In this document: in pieces, positions 36,509 through 45,958 of the stretch | Layout of the letters: each line of letters opens with the position of its first letter | Numbering within the stretch: the stretch's first letter is position 1 | Source of the DNA: Afipia sp. Root123D2 | GTDB taxonomy: Bacteria > Pseudomonadota > Alphaproteobacteria > Rhizobiales > Xanthobacteraceae | DNA length: 64,000 bases | Direction of reading: 5' to 3' | Assembly (NCBI RefSeq): GCF_001425835.1 | Contig: NZ_LMDP01000003.1 | Location: 504,001 to 568,000, forward strand | Notes under the pieces: model-generated | The model's input: the letters and a program-made list of their open reading frames with translations, nothing else | Told to the model about the DNA's origin: nothing | The model's database searches: none | Translations under genes and position numbers: made by a program

Positions 36509-37876
36509 ATGCTTTTTCAGTCGCAGATTTTTATTCTGGTGTTTTTGCCGGCCACGCTCGCGCTTTACTATCTGTGCGCGGACAGGCTGGTTATCCGGCA
36601 AGGGGTTCTGGTCGGCGCGTCGCTGGTTTTCTACGGCTGGTGGGATGCGCGGTTTATCCCTCTGCTGGTGGGCCAGATCACGCTGACATGGCTGCTCGCC
36701 AAGGCTCACGAGCGCACCGGCAAGCGCTGGCTCCTGATCGGGGGCGTCGTTCTCAACCTGCTCTCGATCGGCACGTTCAAATATCTCGACTTCCTGATCG
36801 GCTCGGCCGAAACGATGACAGGCATTACGCTGCCTCGCGCGCACATCGTGCTGCCGATCGGCATCAGCTTCTTTTCGTTCCAGCTGATTTCCTATCTGGT
36901 CGACCGGATGCGCAACGATGCGCCGATCTATCCGTATCGTCCGTTCGCACTGTTCGTGTTGCTGTTCCCGCACCTGATCGCCGGGCCGATCGTGAGGCAC
37001 AACGAACTGGTCCCGCAGTTTGCGGAAAATCCCTTGCGCGACGGCTTGTGGCATCGCATCGGCGCGGGGCTGATCGTTTTCACCGTCGGGCTGGTGAAAA
37101 AACTCCTGCTGGCCGATCCGCTCGCGAAAGTCGCCGATCCGTTGTTCGCCAAGGCCACCTCGCACGCCATCAGCTTCGGCGAAGCCGGGACAGCCGCACT
37201 GGCATTTTCCTTTCAGCTCTTTCTCGATTTCTCGGCCTACACCGAAATGGCGATCGGGACCGCGCTACTCTTCGGCCTGATCCTGCCGGAAAATTTCAAC
37301 AGACCCTATCTCGCCGCCAATCTGAGGGATTTCTGGCAACGCTGGCACATCTCGCTGTCGCGTTTCATCCGCGACTATCTCTACATTCCGCTCGGCGGCA
37401 GCCGTCACGGCACTCCGCGCTATGTCGTCGCGACGCTTGCCAGCATGGGTATCTGCGGCCTGTGGCACGGCGCGGGATGGACTTATGTGGTGTGGGGTCT
37501 CTGGCACGGTGTCGGCCTGATCGTCTGCCGCGGCTGGCAGCAACTGGGCCGGCCGCTGCCCGCCGTGGCGGGATGGGTCATCACCATGGTGTTCGTCATT
37601 GTCGGGTGGGTGATTTTCCGCGCGGCGACATTCGGCGAAGCGCACGGCATGCTCATCGCGCTGACGGGCGGCAACGGCTTCCATGGCGCGCTTGCAAAAC
37701 CGCAGTTGCTTGCATCCGCGGCAGCAGCGTCCGTCCTGATTCCGTCCGCTCACACGATCATTCACAACCTGAAACCGGATCCCGTCATGGCTACGGTGTG
37801 CGCAGTGCTGGCTCTATTCGGGTGTCTCGAGGCCGGGACCGGTGCGGCGGTGAATTTCATTTATTTCCAGTTCTGA
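36509..37876 (+). CDS. MBOAT family O-acyltransferase (AlgI-like)
   Basis: The 455-residue protein has about ten membrane segments and starts MLFQSQIFILVFLPATLALYY, as AlgI-type proteins do. Conserved MBOAT parts are SFFSFQLISYLVD, LDFSAYTEMAIG, NFNRPYLAANLRDFWQRWHISLS and, around the catalytic histidine, GICGLWHGAGWTYVVWG. Such proteins pass acetyl groups across the cytoplasmic membrane for O-acetylation of an exported polysaccharide or peptidoglycan. The next gene starts 2 bp after this stop and encodes a membrane-anchored SGNH-like protein, the usual periplasmic partner type. The acceptor polymer is not identifiable. Confidence 0.92.
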   Translation: MLFQSQIFILVFLPATLALYYLCADRLVIRQGVLVGASLVFYGWWDARFIPLLVGQITLTWLLAKAHERTGKRWLLIGGVVLNLLSIGTFKYLDFLIGSAETMTGITLPRAHIVLPIGISFFSFQLISYLVDRMRNDAPIYPYRPFALFVLLFPHLIAGPIVRHNELVPQFAENPLRDGLWHRIGAGLIVFTVGLVKKLLLADPLAKVADPLFAKATSHAISFGEAGTAALAFSFQLFLDFSAYTEMAIGTALLFGLILPENFNRPYLAANLRDFWQRWHISLSRFIRDYLYIPLGGSRHGTPRYVVATLASMGICGLWHGAGWTYVVWGLWHGVGLIVCRGWQQLGRPLPAVAGWVITMVFVIVGWVIFRAATFGEAHGMLIALTGGNGFHGALAKPQLLASAAAASVLIPSAHTIIHNLKPDPVMATVCAVLALFGCLEAGTGAAVNFIYFQF

Positions 37877-37878
37877 AC

Positions 37879-39000
37879 ATGAACATCGACCTTCTCAAGC
37901 GTGCACGTTCGATCCTTAGCGGAGACAACCGCCAGGTCTCATGGGCGCGCTTTTCGCTGACGTTCCTGACCGTTTTTGGCGGCGGCGCCATCGCGCTTTA
38001 CGCTTTCGTGCTCTTGATGGATCCGTATCACGACGTTCCGTTCTCGCTCCCCATCGAGCGGCCGCTGATGAGCGTCAATCAGCGCTACATGTATCCTCAG
38101 GTCGCCCGCAGCAAACGCTTCGACTCATTTATCGTCGGCACATCGACATCGCGGTTGATCGATCCGCAGATTTTAAGTGCGGGACTCGCCTCACGCTTTG
38201 TGAATCTCGCGATGGATTCAGCAACGGCGTGGGAGCAAACGCAAATTGCGCAATACTTCATACGCAAATCCGGCCCGCCCAAGGTCATGATCGTCGGGGT
38301 CGATGCCGTGTGGTGCGACAAGCGCGCGGACGAGGATCGCATCACCTTTCGTGGTTTCCCCGACTTTCTCTATGACGACAACCGGTGGAACGATCTGCAG
38401 TATCTGATGAACTCTCGCGCCATCGAAATTGCCGGCCGCCTTGCTGGCTATCACCTCGGCCTCCTGCGCGAGCGAAGCCGCTACGACGGCTATCAGGTTT
38501 TCGTGCCGCCGGAGGCGAGCTACGATCTGGCGAGAGCGCAAACCCATATCTGGGGCGGACCGCCGCGCACCCTGCCTGATCCAGCGACAACCAAACCGTA
38601 CACGTTGTCCGAAAAGCAGCGCGCTGCCGCCAGGTTTCCCGCCCTGATGTGGCTCGAAGAGCTGTTCGCCGCCGCGCCGTCCGCCACCAAAGTGGTTGCC
38701 TTCATGCCGGTCCATGCCGCCGGACAGCCCCTTGCCGGCAGCATGACTGCCGCCGTCGAAGCCATGTGCAAGGATGCGATCGTCGGGATCGCGCGGCGTC
38801 ACGATGCCACCGTCATCGACTGGCGGATTCCATCCGTGCTGACCACAAACGACAGCAACTACTGGGATCCTCTTCACTACCGCGTGCCGGTGGCGCAGCG
38901 GATTTCGCAGGAACTCGCCGAGGCCGTCATCGATGGCCGTCCTTCGACGGACGGCACCTACAAAATTCTCCAGCGCCAACAAAAAACCGCCGGTCATTGA
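37879..39000 (+). CDS. Membrane-anchored SGNH-hydrolase-like protein (putative acetyltransferase partner)
   Basis: The 373-residue protein has one N-terminal membrane segment (FSLTFLTVFGGGAIALYAFVLL) and then a periplasmic domain. FIVGTSTSRLID contains a G-T-S motif in the place of the SGNH nucleophile loop. Near the C-terminus NYWDPLHYR gives the D..H pair expected of SGNH hydrolases, as in AlgX/AlgJ or PatB-type proteins. It starts 2 bp after the MBOAT gene, so the pair probably works as an O-acetylation machine. I could not match it closely to a named family. Its stop codon lies inside a bidirectional terminator. Confidence 0.75.
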   Translation: MNIDLLKRARSILSGDNRQVSWARFSLTFLTVFGGGAIALYAFVLLMDPYHDVPFSLPIERPLMSVNQRYMYPQVARSKRFDSFIVGTSTSRLIDPQILSAGLASRFVNLAMDSATAWEQTQIAQYFIRKSGPPKVMIVGVDAVWCDKRADEDRITFRGFPDFLYDDNRWNDLQYLMNSRAIEIAGRLAGYHLGLLRERSRYDGYQVFVPPEASYDLARAQTHIWGGPPRTLPDPATTKPYTLSEKQRAAARFPALMWLEELFAAAPSATKVVAFMPVHAAGQPLAGSMTAAVEAMCKDAIVGIARRHDATVIDWRIPSVLTTNDSNYWDPLHYRVPVAQRISQELAEAVIDGRPSTDGTYKILQRQQKTAGH

Positions 39001-39010
39001 CCGGCGGTTT
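38981..39010. terminator. Rho-independent terminator shared by the SGNH gene and secA
   Basis: A 13-bp inverted repeat AAACCGCCGGTCA / TGACCGGCGGTTT (38984-39010) is preceded by an A-run, which gives T6 on the - strand. It lies 22 bp past the secA stop and includes the stop codon of the + strand gene, so it mainly terminates secA and possibly both. Confidence 0.85.
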
Positions 39011-39032
39011 CGATGTTCCGATGCTGATGAGG

Positions 39033-41870
39033 TCAGGCGTAGCGGCCGTGACAGTGCTTGAACTTCTTGCCTGAGCCGCACGGGCAATCCTCGTTGCGGC
39101 CGACCTTGCCCCAGGTCGCGGGGTTGGAGGGATCGCGATCCGCGGCCGACACCGGAACCAGCGACGCGCCGGCGAAGGCCATCTCGTCCTCGCCGGTGTT
39201 CGGGTTCAGCTTGTGCGCTTCCATCTGCGGCAATTCAGGCTGCTCGTCCTCCGGCGGCACGATTTCGACGCGAACAAGCTGGGCGGTGACTGCCTCGCGC
39301 AGATGCGCGATCAGTCCCTCGAACAGGGCGAAAGCCTCGGACTTGTATTCCTGCAACGGATCGCGCTGGCCGTAGCCGCGCAGGCCGATCACCTGCCGCA
39401 AATGATCGAGCATGATCAGATGTTCGCGCCACAGGTGGTCGAGGGTCTGGAGCAGGATCGACTTCTCGACGTAGCGCATGACGTCGGGGCCCCACTGCGC
39501 CGACTTCGCCGCCATGTGCTCATCGACACGCTGCTCGATACGGGCGAGCAATTCCTCGTCGGCAATGCCCTCTTCCTTGGCCCATTCATCGACCGGCAGG
39601 TCGAGATCGAGCACGCGCTTGAGTTCTTCCTTCAGGCCGGCCGTGTCCCATTGCTCGGCGTAGACATGTTCCGGGATGTGCTTGGTGACCAGATCGTCGA
39701 CCAGCGCGTGACGCATGTCGGCGACAGTTTCGGCGACGTTCTGATCCCGCATCAGGTCGATACGCTGATCGAAGATCACCTTGCGCTGGTCGTTCTGCAC
39801 GTCGTCAAACTTGAGCAAATTCTTGCGGATGTCGAAGTTGCGTGCCTCGACCTTCTGCTGCGCCTTCTCCAGCGCCTTGTTGATCCACGGATGGATGATC
39901 GCCTCGCCTTCCTTGAGGCCGAGGCGCTGCAGCATGGTGTCGAGCCGGTCGGACCCGAAAATGCGCATCAGGTCGTCTTCCAGCGACAGGAAGAACTTGG
40001 TGCGGCCGGGATCGCCCTGACGGCCGGCGCGGCCGCGCAGCTGGTTGTCGATGCGGCGGGATTCATGGCGCTCGGAACCCATGATGTAGAGACCGCCGGG
40101 CTTGGTGACGGTCTTCGCAGGTTTGCTGCCCTTCGCGGGCTCGATCTCGATGGTCTCCTCGGCCTTCAGCACCGCTTCGCGGAAGCGCACGATATCGGCC
40201 TTGATCCCGTCGGTGATGCGCTGCTTCTCGGCCTCGTCCTCGATGCCGGCGGTGGCCGCGGCCGCGCGCATTTCGAGCGAGCCGCCGAGTTTGATGTCGG
40301 TGCCGCGACCGGCCATGTTGGTCGCGATCGTGATCGCGCCCGGCACGCCGGCCTCGGCGACGATGTAGGCTTCCTGCTCGTGGAAGCGCGCGTTCAGCAC
40401 CGCGAACAGCTTCGACGGTTTGCCGGAGCGCGCCGCGTCATACAGCTTTTCCATCGACTTCGGATTGGCGAAATCGATCTGCTTGTAACCGTGCTTCTTC
40501 AGATACTCGGCCAGCAGTTCCGATTTCTCGATCGACGCGGTGCCGACCAGAACCGGCTGCATCCTGCCATTGGCGCGTTCGATCTCGCCGAGGATCGCGG
40601 CGTATTTTTCCTCGGCCGTGCGATAGACCTCGTCGTCCTCGTCGAGACGCGCCACCGGCACGTTGGTCGGCACCTCGATGACTTCGAGCTTGTAGATGTC
40701 GAACAATTCGTCCGCTTCGGTCGCCGCCGTACCGGTCATGCCGGCGAGCTTGTCGTACATGCGGAAATAGTTCTGGAAGGTGATCGAGGCCAGCGTCTGG
40801 TTTTCCGGCTGCACCGTCTGGTGCTCCTTGGCCTCCAGCGCCTGATGCAGGCCTTCCGAATAGCGCCGGCCCGGCATCATGCGGCCGGAGAATTCATCGA
40901 TGATGATGACCTCGTCGTCGCGCACGATGTAGTCCTTGTCGCGCGTAAACAGCGAATGGGCACGCAGCGCCTGATTGATGTGATGCACGACGGAGACGTT
41001 CTCGACGTCGTAGAGCGAGTCGCCCTTGAGCTGGCCGGCGTCGCGCAGCAGCGTTTCGATCTTCTCCATGCCGGCTTCGGTGAGCGTTACCGTGCGCTGC
41101 TTCTCGTCGACCTCGAAGTCCGTGACCTTCTCGAGGTTCGGCATGAAGGTGTCGATGGTGTTGTAGAACTCCGAACGGTCGTCGAGCGGACCGGAGATGA
41201 TCAACGGCGTCCGCGCTTCGTCGATCAGGATCGAGTCGACTTCGTCGACGATGGCGAAGGAGTGACCGCGCTGGACCATGTCCTCGAGGCGGTACTTCAT
41301 GTTGTCGCGCAGATAATCGAAACCGTATTCGTTATTGGTGCCGTAAGTGATGTCGCAGCCGTACGCCGCCTGGCGCTCGGCATCGTCGAGACCGTGAACA
41401 ATGACGCCCGTGGTCATACCGAGGAAGGAATAGATCTCGCCCATCCAGCCGGCGTCGCGCCGGGCGAGGTAGTCGTTGACGGTGACGACATGCACGCCCT
41501 TGCCGGCGAGCGCATTGAGATACACCGCGAGGGTCGCGACCAGCGTCTTGCCTTCGCCGGTTTTCATCTCGGCGATGTCGCCTTCGTGCAGCACCATGCC
41601 GCCGATCAGCTGCACATCGAAATGGCGCTGGCCGAGCGTGCGCTTGGCGGCCTCGCGCACGGTCGCGAAAGCCGGGACGAGAAGATCGTCGAGAGTCTTG
41701 CCGTCAGCGATCTGCTGGCGGAATTCGGCGGTACGCGCCTTCAGCGCCTCATCCGACAGCGCGGCGATTTCCGGCTCGAGGGCGTTGATGGCATTGACGC
41801 GCGATTGATAACCTTTGACCCGTCGGTCGTTGGCGGAACCGAAAAGCTTGCGGGCGAGCGCGCCGATCAT
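39033..41870 (-). CDS. secA: Preprotein translocase ATPase SecA
   Basis: From ATG 41870 ([22 protein letters not shown]) the protein has 945 residues. It contains Walker A MKTGEGKT (102-109), [15 protein letters not shown] (motif II), the helicase segment [10 protein letters not shown] and the C-terminal zinc motif [14 protein letters not shown] that binds SecB and lipids. SecA drives protein export through SecYEG. An upstream in-frame extension is rejected because the promoter lies at 42067-42095 and homologous SecA begins at this methionine. The gene stands alone with its own promoter and terminator. Confidence 0.98.
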   Translation of the reverse strand: MIGALARKLFGSANDRRVKGYQSRVNAINALEPEIAALSDEALKARTAEFRQQIADGKTLDDLLVPAFATVREAAKRTLGQRHFDVQLIGGMVLHEGDIAEMKTGEGKTLVATLAVYLNALAGKGVHVVTVNDYLARRDAGWMGEIYSFLGMTTGVIVHGLDDAERQAAYGCDITYGTNNEYGFDYLRDNMKYRLEDMVQRGHSFAIVDEVDSILIDEARTPLIISGPLDDRSEFYNTIDTFMPNLEKVTDFEVDEKQRTVTLTEAGMEKIETLLRDAGQLKGDSLYDVENVSVVHHINQALRAHSLFTRDKDYIVRDDEVIIIDEFSGRMMPGRRYSEGLHQALEAKEHQTVQPENQTLASITFQNYFRMYDKLAGMTGTAATEADELFDIYKLEVIEVPTNVPVARLDEDDEVYRTAEEKYAAILGEIERANGRMQPVLVGTASIEKSELLAEYLKKHGYKQIDFANPKSMEKLYDAARSGKPSKLFAVLNARFHEQEAYIVAEAGVPGAITIATNMAGRGTDIKLGGSLEMRAAAATAGIEDEAEKQRITDGIKADIVRFREAVLKAEETIEIEPAKGSKPAKTVTKPGGLYIMGSERHESRRIDNQLRGRAGRQGDPGRTKFFLSLEDDLMRIFGSDRLDTMLQRLGLKEGEAIIHPWINKALEKAQQKVEARNFDIRKNLLKFDDVQNDQRKVIFDQRIDLMRDQNVAETVADMRHALVDDLVTKHIPEHVYAEQWDTAGLKEELKRVLDLDLPVDEWAKEEGIADEELLARIEQRVDEHMAAKSAQWGPDVMRYVEKSILLQTLDHLWREHLIMLDHLRQVIGLRGYGQRDPLQEYKSEAFALFEGLIAHLREAVTAQLVRVEIVPPEDEQPELPQMEAHKLNPNTGEDEMAFAGASLVPVSAADRDPSNPATWGKVGRNEDCPCGSGKKFKHCHGRYA

Positions 41871-42066
41871 CGGAAATTCCTGTCTTGCAGTTGGTCTTGC
41901 AGTTGGGCCTTGCAGCCGCGGAATCGACCCATCCGGAAAAACCCCATCCGCAGCAAAAATCCTCGCGGAGACAGTCCCTTGGATGGGTGAAGGAAACGAG
42001 GCCCGAGGTTCAAGGCAAGGGCGCGGCAACAAGCGCGTCCCGGCCACCAAAGCCCGGCTGCGGAGA

Positions 42067-42095
42067 CAGATATGGGCGGCTCCAGGCCTTGTCAA
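42067..42095 (-). promoter_or_regulatory. Sigma70-type promoter of secA
   Basis: On the - strand TTGACA (42095-42090) and TATCTG (42072-42067) are separated by exactly 17 bp. Transcription would start near 42060, leaving an unusually long leader of about 190 nt before the secA ATG. Confidence 0.72.
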
Positions 42096-42211
42096 CGCGC
42101 TAACCTGACAGCGATTTCATGATTTTGACTGGTTTTCGCGTTGCCATCGGCAGGCGATTGGGCGAGTGTCCCGCGACCTCGCACCAGCGATTTCACAGAA
42201 AAGGATTATCC

Positions 42212-43135
42212 ATGATCGCCTCTCCGACCCGCACGACCGCTGCCGTGCGTTTTAGCCTGTTCTCGACCGTCGCGACCGGGTGCCTCGCGATCGTCCTGAT
42301 GGCGGCCCAGCCCGTTTTCGCGCAGGACGCGAATCCGGTTGTCGCCAAGGTTAACGGCGCTGAGATCCGGCAGAGCGACGTGACCATGGCCGAGACCGAA
42401 CTCGCCCCCAGCCTCCAGCAAATGGATCCGGCGACGCGGCACGAAAACATCATCGCCTTTCTGATCGACATGAAAATCGTCTCGAAGGCGGCCGAAGACA
42501 AGAAAATCGGCGACAAGCCGGAGTTCAAGCAGAAGCTGGCGTTCACTCGCAACCGGCTGCTGATGGACGATCTCCTCGAACAGCAGGGCAAGGCCGGCGT
42601 CACCGACGAGGCGATGAAGAAGGTCTATGACGACGCCGCCAAGCAGATTTCCGGCCAGGAAGAAGTCCACGCCCGTCACATTCTCGTGCCGACCGAGGAA
42701 GAAGCCAAGAAAATCGAAGAGCAGTTGAAGAAGGGCGCCGATTTCGCCGAACTGGCCAAGAAGGAGTCGAAGGACCCCGGCGCCTCCGATGGCGGCGATC
42801 TCGGCTTCTTCACCAAGGACCAGATGGTGCCGGAATTCTCCGCTGCCGCGTTCGCTCTGGAACCGGGCAAGATCTCGGCGCCGGTGAAGTCGCAGTTCGG
42901 CTGGCACGTTATCAAGGTTGAGGAAAAGCGCCCGCGCAAGCCGCCGGAGTTCGTGCAGGTCAAGCCGCAGATCGAGAGCTTTGTCACCCGCAAGGCACAG
43001 GCCGATTATGTCGCCAAGCTGCGGGCCGAGGCCAAGATCGAGCGCCTCGACAAGAAGGACGAGCCGGCCAAGACCGATGCGAAGCCGGACGCCAAGCCGG
43101 ATACCAAGGCCGCTCCGGCTCCCGCGAAGAAGTAA
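42212..43135 (+). CDS. Exported peptidylprolyl isomerase, parvulin/PpiC-SurA type
   Basis: From ATG 42212 (AAGGA ribosome-binding site) the protein has 307 residues. A signal peptide ends PVFA-QDANP. A SurA-like N-terminal helical region (VVAKVNGAEIRQSDV) is followed by one parvulin domain: VHARHILVPTEEEAKKI, GGDLGFFTKDQMVPEF and SQFGWHVIKVEEKRP. The C-terminal 25 residues are a Lys/Asp/Ala/Pro repeat tail (KTDAKPDAKPDTKAAP). It probably helps fold outer-membrane proteins in the periplasm, fitting its position divergent from secA. The downstream gap contains dispersed palindromes. Confidence 0.92.
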   Translation: MIASPTRTTAAVRFSLFSTVATGCLAIVLMAAQPVFAQDANPVVAKVNGAEIRQSDVTMAETELAPSLQQMDPATRHENIIAFLIDMKIVSKAAEDKKIGDKPEFKQKLAFTRNRLLMDDLLEQQGKAGVTDEAMKKVYDDAAKQISGQEEVHARHILVPTEEEAKKIEEQLKKGADFAELAKKESKDPGASDGGDLGFFTKDQMVPEFSAAAFALEPGKISAPVKSQFGWHVIKVEEKRPRKPPEFVQVKPQIESFVTRKAQADYVAKLRAEAKIERLDKKDEPAKTDAKPDAKPDTKAAPAPAKK

Positions 43136-43165
43136 ATCGACTTCGCCAGCAGAACTGATTAGTTT

Positions 43166-43264
43166 GACGTCATGCCCGGCCTTGTGCCGGGCATCCACGT
43201 CTTAAGGCCTTCATCTCTCCGAAAGTAAAAGGCGTGGATGGCCGGGACGAGCCCGGCCATGACG
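43166..43264. repeat. Two convergent palindromic repeats between the parvulin gene and argJ
   Basis: Element one, 43166-43203, contains ATGCCCGGCCTTGTGCCGGGCAT, a hairpin of ATGCCCGGC and GCCGGGCAT. Element two, 43229-43264, contains GGCCGGGACGAGCCCGGCC with CGTGGATG in front, so the outer words GGCATCCACG and CGTGGATGGC face each other. This is a known type of dispersed repeat in this bacterial group. Confidence 0.75.
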
Positions 43265-43295
43265 ACTTTTGATTGACCGAGACAAGGCGCTATTC

Positions 43296-44537
43296 ATGTC
43301 CACTGCCGTTTCCCCCCTCGCCCCGACCAACGTCCCCGACCTGCCGCCGATCGACGGCGTGCGGCTGGCAACGGCTGCCGCCGGCATCCGCTACAAGGGC
43401 CGCACCGACGTGCTGCTGGCGCTGTTCGACAAGGGCACCACGGTCGCGGGCGTCTTCACTAAATCGAAATGCCCGAGCGCCGCGGTGGACTGGTGCCGCG
43501 ACAAGCTCAAGGGTGGTGAAGCGCGCGCGCTGGTGGTGAATTCCGGCAACGCCAACGCCTTCACCGGCAAGACCGGCAAGCAGGCGACGACGCTGACAGC
43601 GACGATCGCCGCCAAGGCCGCTGCCACCACGCCAAACAAGATTTTTCTCGCCTCGACCGGCGTGATCGGCGAACCGCTCGACGCCACCAAATTCAACGGT
43701 GTGCTCGATGATCTCGCCGATGCGGCCACGCCCGGCCACTGGGACGCCGCCGCACGCGCCATCATGACCACCGACACCTTTCCGAAGGTCGCGACCGCCA
43801 CGGTGAAACTCGGCAAGACCAAGGTGACGATCAACGGCATGGCCAAGGGCGCCGGAATGATCGCGCCGGACATGGCGACGATGCTCGCTTTCATTTTCAC
43901 CGACGCGCCGCTGTCTGCCGCTGCATTACAGGGGTTGCTCAAGAGCGGCGTCGAGGACACGTTCAACGCGGTGACCATCGACGGCGACACCTCGACCTCG
44001 GATACGCTGCTGGCCTTCGCGACCGGCACTGCGGCCGCAAAGGGCGCGCCGAAAATCAGCCGCTCTGGCGATCCCCGGCTGAAGGCCTTCAAGAAGGCCT
44101 TCGACGCCGTGCTCGCCGATCTCGCCGAACAGGTCGCGCGTGATGGCGAAGGCGCACGCAAGCTGGTCGAGATCATCGTCGACGGCGCAACCTCGAAAGC
44201 CTCGGCGCGCAGAATCGCGATGTCGATCGCCAACTCGCCGCTGGTGAAGACCGCGATCGCGGGCGAGGACGCCAATTGGGGCCGCGTCGTCATGGCGGTC
44301 GGCAAGGCGGGCGAACCCGCGAACCGCGACAAACTTGCGATCTCCTTCAACGGCGTCCGCGTCGCCCACAAGGGCGCGCGCGATCCGTCCTACGACGAGG
44401 CGGAAGTCTCGGCGCTGATGAAGCAGCCCAAGATCCAGATCAAGGTCGGCCTCGGCCTTGGCAAGGGCCGCGACCGCGTGCTGACCTGCGACCTCACCAA
44501 GGAATACGTCGCGATCAACGGCGACTACCGCTCGTGA
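43296..44537 (+). CDS. argJ: Bifunctional ornithine acetyltransferase/N-acetylglutamate synthase
   Basis: From ATG 43296 ([21 protein letters not shown]) the protein has 413 residues, the normal ArgJ length. [16 protein letters not shown] holds the autocleavage site, with nucleophile Thr195 in MATML, so the precursor splits into alpha and beta chains. GNANAFTG and GEDANWGR are further family motifs. It moves the acetyl group from N-acetylornithine to glutamate and may also use acetyl-CoA, in arginine synthesis. An upstream TTG (43269) is less likely. The stop codon overlaps the next start by 1 base (TGATG). Confidence 0.96.
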   Translation: MSTAVSPLAPTNVPDLPPIDGVRLATAAAGIRYKGRTDVLLALFDKGTTVAGVFTKSKCPSAAVDWCRDKLKGGEARALVVNSGNANAFTGKTGKQATTLTATIAAKAAATTPNKIFLASTGVIGEPLDATKFNGVLDDLADAATPGHWDAAARAIMTTDTFPKVATATVKLGKTKVTINGMAKGAGMIAPDMATMLAFIFTDAPLSAAALQGLLKSGVEDTFNAVTIDGDTSTSDTLLAFATGTAAAKGAPKISRSGDPRLKAFKKAFDAVLADLAEQVARDGEGARKLVEIIVDGATSKASARRIAMSIANSPLVKTAIAGEDANWGRVVMAVGKAGEPANRDKLAISFNGVRVAHKGARDPSYDEAEVSALMKQPKIQIKVGLGLGKGRDRVLTCDLTKEYVAINGDYRS

Positions 44538-44938
44538 TGAAACTCACCCTCGTCGTCGCCTGCGCGCTGATCGATGCGGACAACCGCGTCCTGATCGCGC
44601 AGCGCCCCCAGGGCAAGACGCTCGCGGGCCTGTGGGAATTTCCCGGCGGCAAGCTGGAGCCCGGTGAGCGCCCGGAACCGGCGCTGATCCGCGAACTGCA
44701 AGAAGAACTCGGCATCATCACGCAGGAAGCGTGCCTTGCACCGCTGACGTTCGCCAGCCACGCCTATGACGACTTCCATCTGCTGATGCCGCTCTACATC
44801 TGCCGCCGCTGGCAGGGCGATGTCGCTGCGCGCGAAGGCCAGAAGCTCGCCTGGGTCCGCGCCAACAAGCTGCGCGATTATCCGATGCCACCGGCGGACA
44901 TTCCGCTGATCGCGCACCTGACGGATTTGCTGCTGTAG
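44537..44938 (+). CDS. mutT: 8-oxo-dGTP diphosphatase, MutT type
   Basis: The 133-residue protein has a full Nudix box, G(x5)E(x7)REUxEExGU, read as GGKLEPGERPEP followed by ALIRELQEELGI, and the N-terminal strand LTLVVACALIDADNRVLIAQRP. MutT removes oxidised dGTP before it is built into DNA. The ATG overlaps the argJ stop by one base, so translation is probably coupled. GTG 44534 is an alternative start. The link between argJ and mutT appears to be one of position rather than pathway. Confidence 0.9.
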   Translation: MKLTLVVACALIDADNRVLIAQRPQGKTLAGLWEFPGGKLEPGERPEPALIRELQEELGIITQEACLAPLTFASHAYDDFHLLMPLYICRRWQGDVAAREGQKLAWVRANKLRDYPMPPADIPLIAHLTDLLL

Positions 44939-44974
44939 GCTTTCTGGAAACGAAAGCAGTCATCACACTTGAGT

Positions 44975-45003
44975 TGTCATGGCCGGGCCTGACCCGGGCA
45001 TGA
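44975..45003. repeat. Intergenic palindrome GTCATGGCCGGG...CCCGGGCATGAC
   Basis: The hairpin GTCATGGCCGGG / CCCGGGCATGAC lies between mutT and the convergent methyltransferase gene. It belongs to the same family as the elements at 43166-43264 and may also act as a terminator of both strands, although the T-run is weak. Confidence 0.65.
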
Positions 45004-45020
45004 CAAAAGAAACGTCGGCG

Positions 45021-45872
45021 CTATTCCGCCCTTCGCCCCTTCACCGCTTCTTCCAAACTCATCTTCGCAGAGCCAGGCTTGAGCGGCTTCTGTTGGCTCT
45101 CATGCGGCGCCCAGCCCGACATCCAGACGATATCGAAGGTGGCGCGGATGCGACCATCGGCATCCGCGAAGCGCTCGCTGTAGATCGCCGCCATGCGCAG
45201 CAACGTCGCACGCCGCAGCGGCACGCGGCGGCGCTCGACCAGCACGTTGGTCGCACCCATCCGCCGCAAATCCTGCATCAGCGCGAACGCGTTGTCGTAA
45301 CGCACCACGATCCGGTCGACATCGGTCACCGGCAACGCGAACCCGGCGCGCTGCAACAGCGCTCCGGCGTCACGCAAATCGGCGAACGGCGCGACGCGCG
45401 GAGAAATTCCACCCTCGACCTCGGTTTCGGCAGCCGCGAACGCCTGCCGCAATTCTGTCAACGTATCGCCACCGGTCATTGCGGCCAGAAAAAGCCCGTC
45501 CGGTTTCAGGGCGCGGCGAATTTGCGCCAGCACGCCGGGCAGGTCATTGACAGTGTGCAGAGCCAGCGCCGACACGACAAGATCGACCGAGCTGGCCGCC
45601 AGCGGCAGCGCGTCATCGTCGCCGTCCGGTAACGCGATGTTCTTCAGCTCGGTTTGCCCGGCCAGCGCACGGCGCACCTGATCGCCGGGCGTCCCGAGAT
45701 CGGCACCGTGAGAGAATTGCCGCGTCACGGCTTGCAGGCGCTCTGCAAGGTCGGCTGAAACGCGCTCGAGCAGGAACGGCTCGGCGCCGGCGCGACGCGC
45801 GCGATCCTGCCGCGCGCGTAACAGAGCGCGGTCGAACAGGCGCGGCGTGGTGTCGTTCGAAGGGGTAGCCAT
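45021..45872 (-). CDS. SAM-dependent methyltransferase, BioC/NDUFAF5-like
   Basis: The protein has 283 residues from ATG 45872 (MATPSNDTTPRLFDRALLRARQDR). The N-terminal phrase PRLFDRALLR is characteristic of the NDUFAF5-like group, and the methyltransferase core has VDLVVSALALHTVNDLPGVLAQIRRALKPDGLFLAAMTGG. The usual Gly-rich motif I is degenerate (GADLGTPGDQV). Mitochondrial NDUFAF5 hydroxylates a complex I subunit, so this protein need not be a methylase. It is divergent from comF. Exact function uncertain. Confidence 0.82.
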   Translation of the reverse strand: MATPSNDTTPRLFDRALLRARQDRARRAGAEPFLLERVSADLAERLQAVTRQFSHGADLGTPGDQVRRALAGQTELKNIALPDGDDDALPLAASSVDLVVSALALHTVNDLPGVLAQIRRALKPDGLFLAAMTGGDTLTELRQAFAAAETEVEGGISPRVAPFADLRDAGALLQRAGFALPVTDVDRIVVRYDNAFALMQDLRRMGATNVLVERRRVPLRRATLLRMAAIYSERFADADGRIRATFDIVWMSGWAPHESQQKPLKPGSAKMSLEEAVKGRRAE

Positions 45873-45958
45873 AGCCGTTGTTACGCCGACCTCCGCCGCT
45901 CTGGCAATCCGCCATGCAGCCGCTTGAGCGGCAAGATCGTCAGCGCTAGCCTTAACGG

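Noticed and set aside
39213-41990. A very long open frame of 925 codons opposite secA
   Set aside because: It mirrors the codon bias of secA in a high-GC genome, encodes Arg/Leu/Val/His-rich sequence with no motif, and covers the same DNA as an unquestionable secA.
41871-42095. N-terminal extension of SecA
   Set aside because: It covers the secA promoter, and SecA proteins begin with the [12 protein letters not shown]-type sequence found at 41870.
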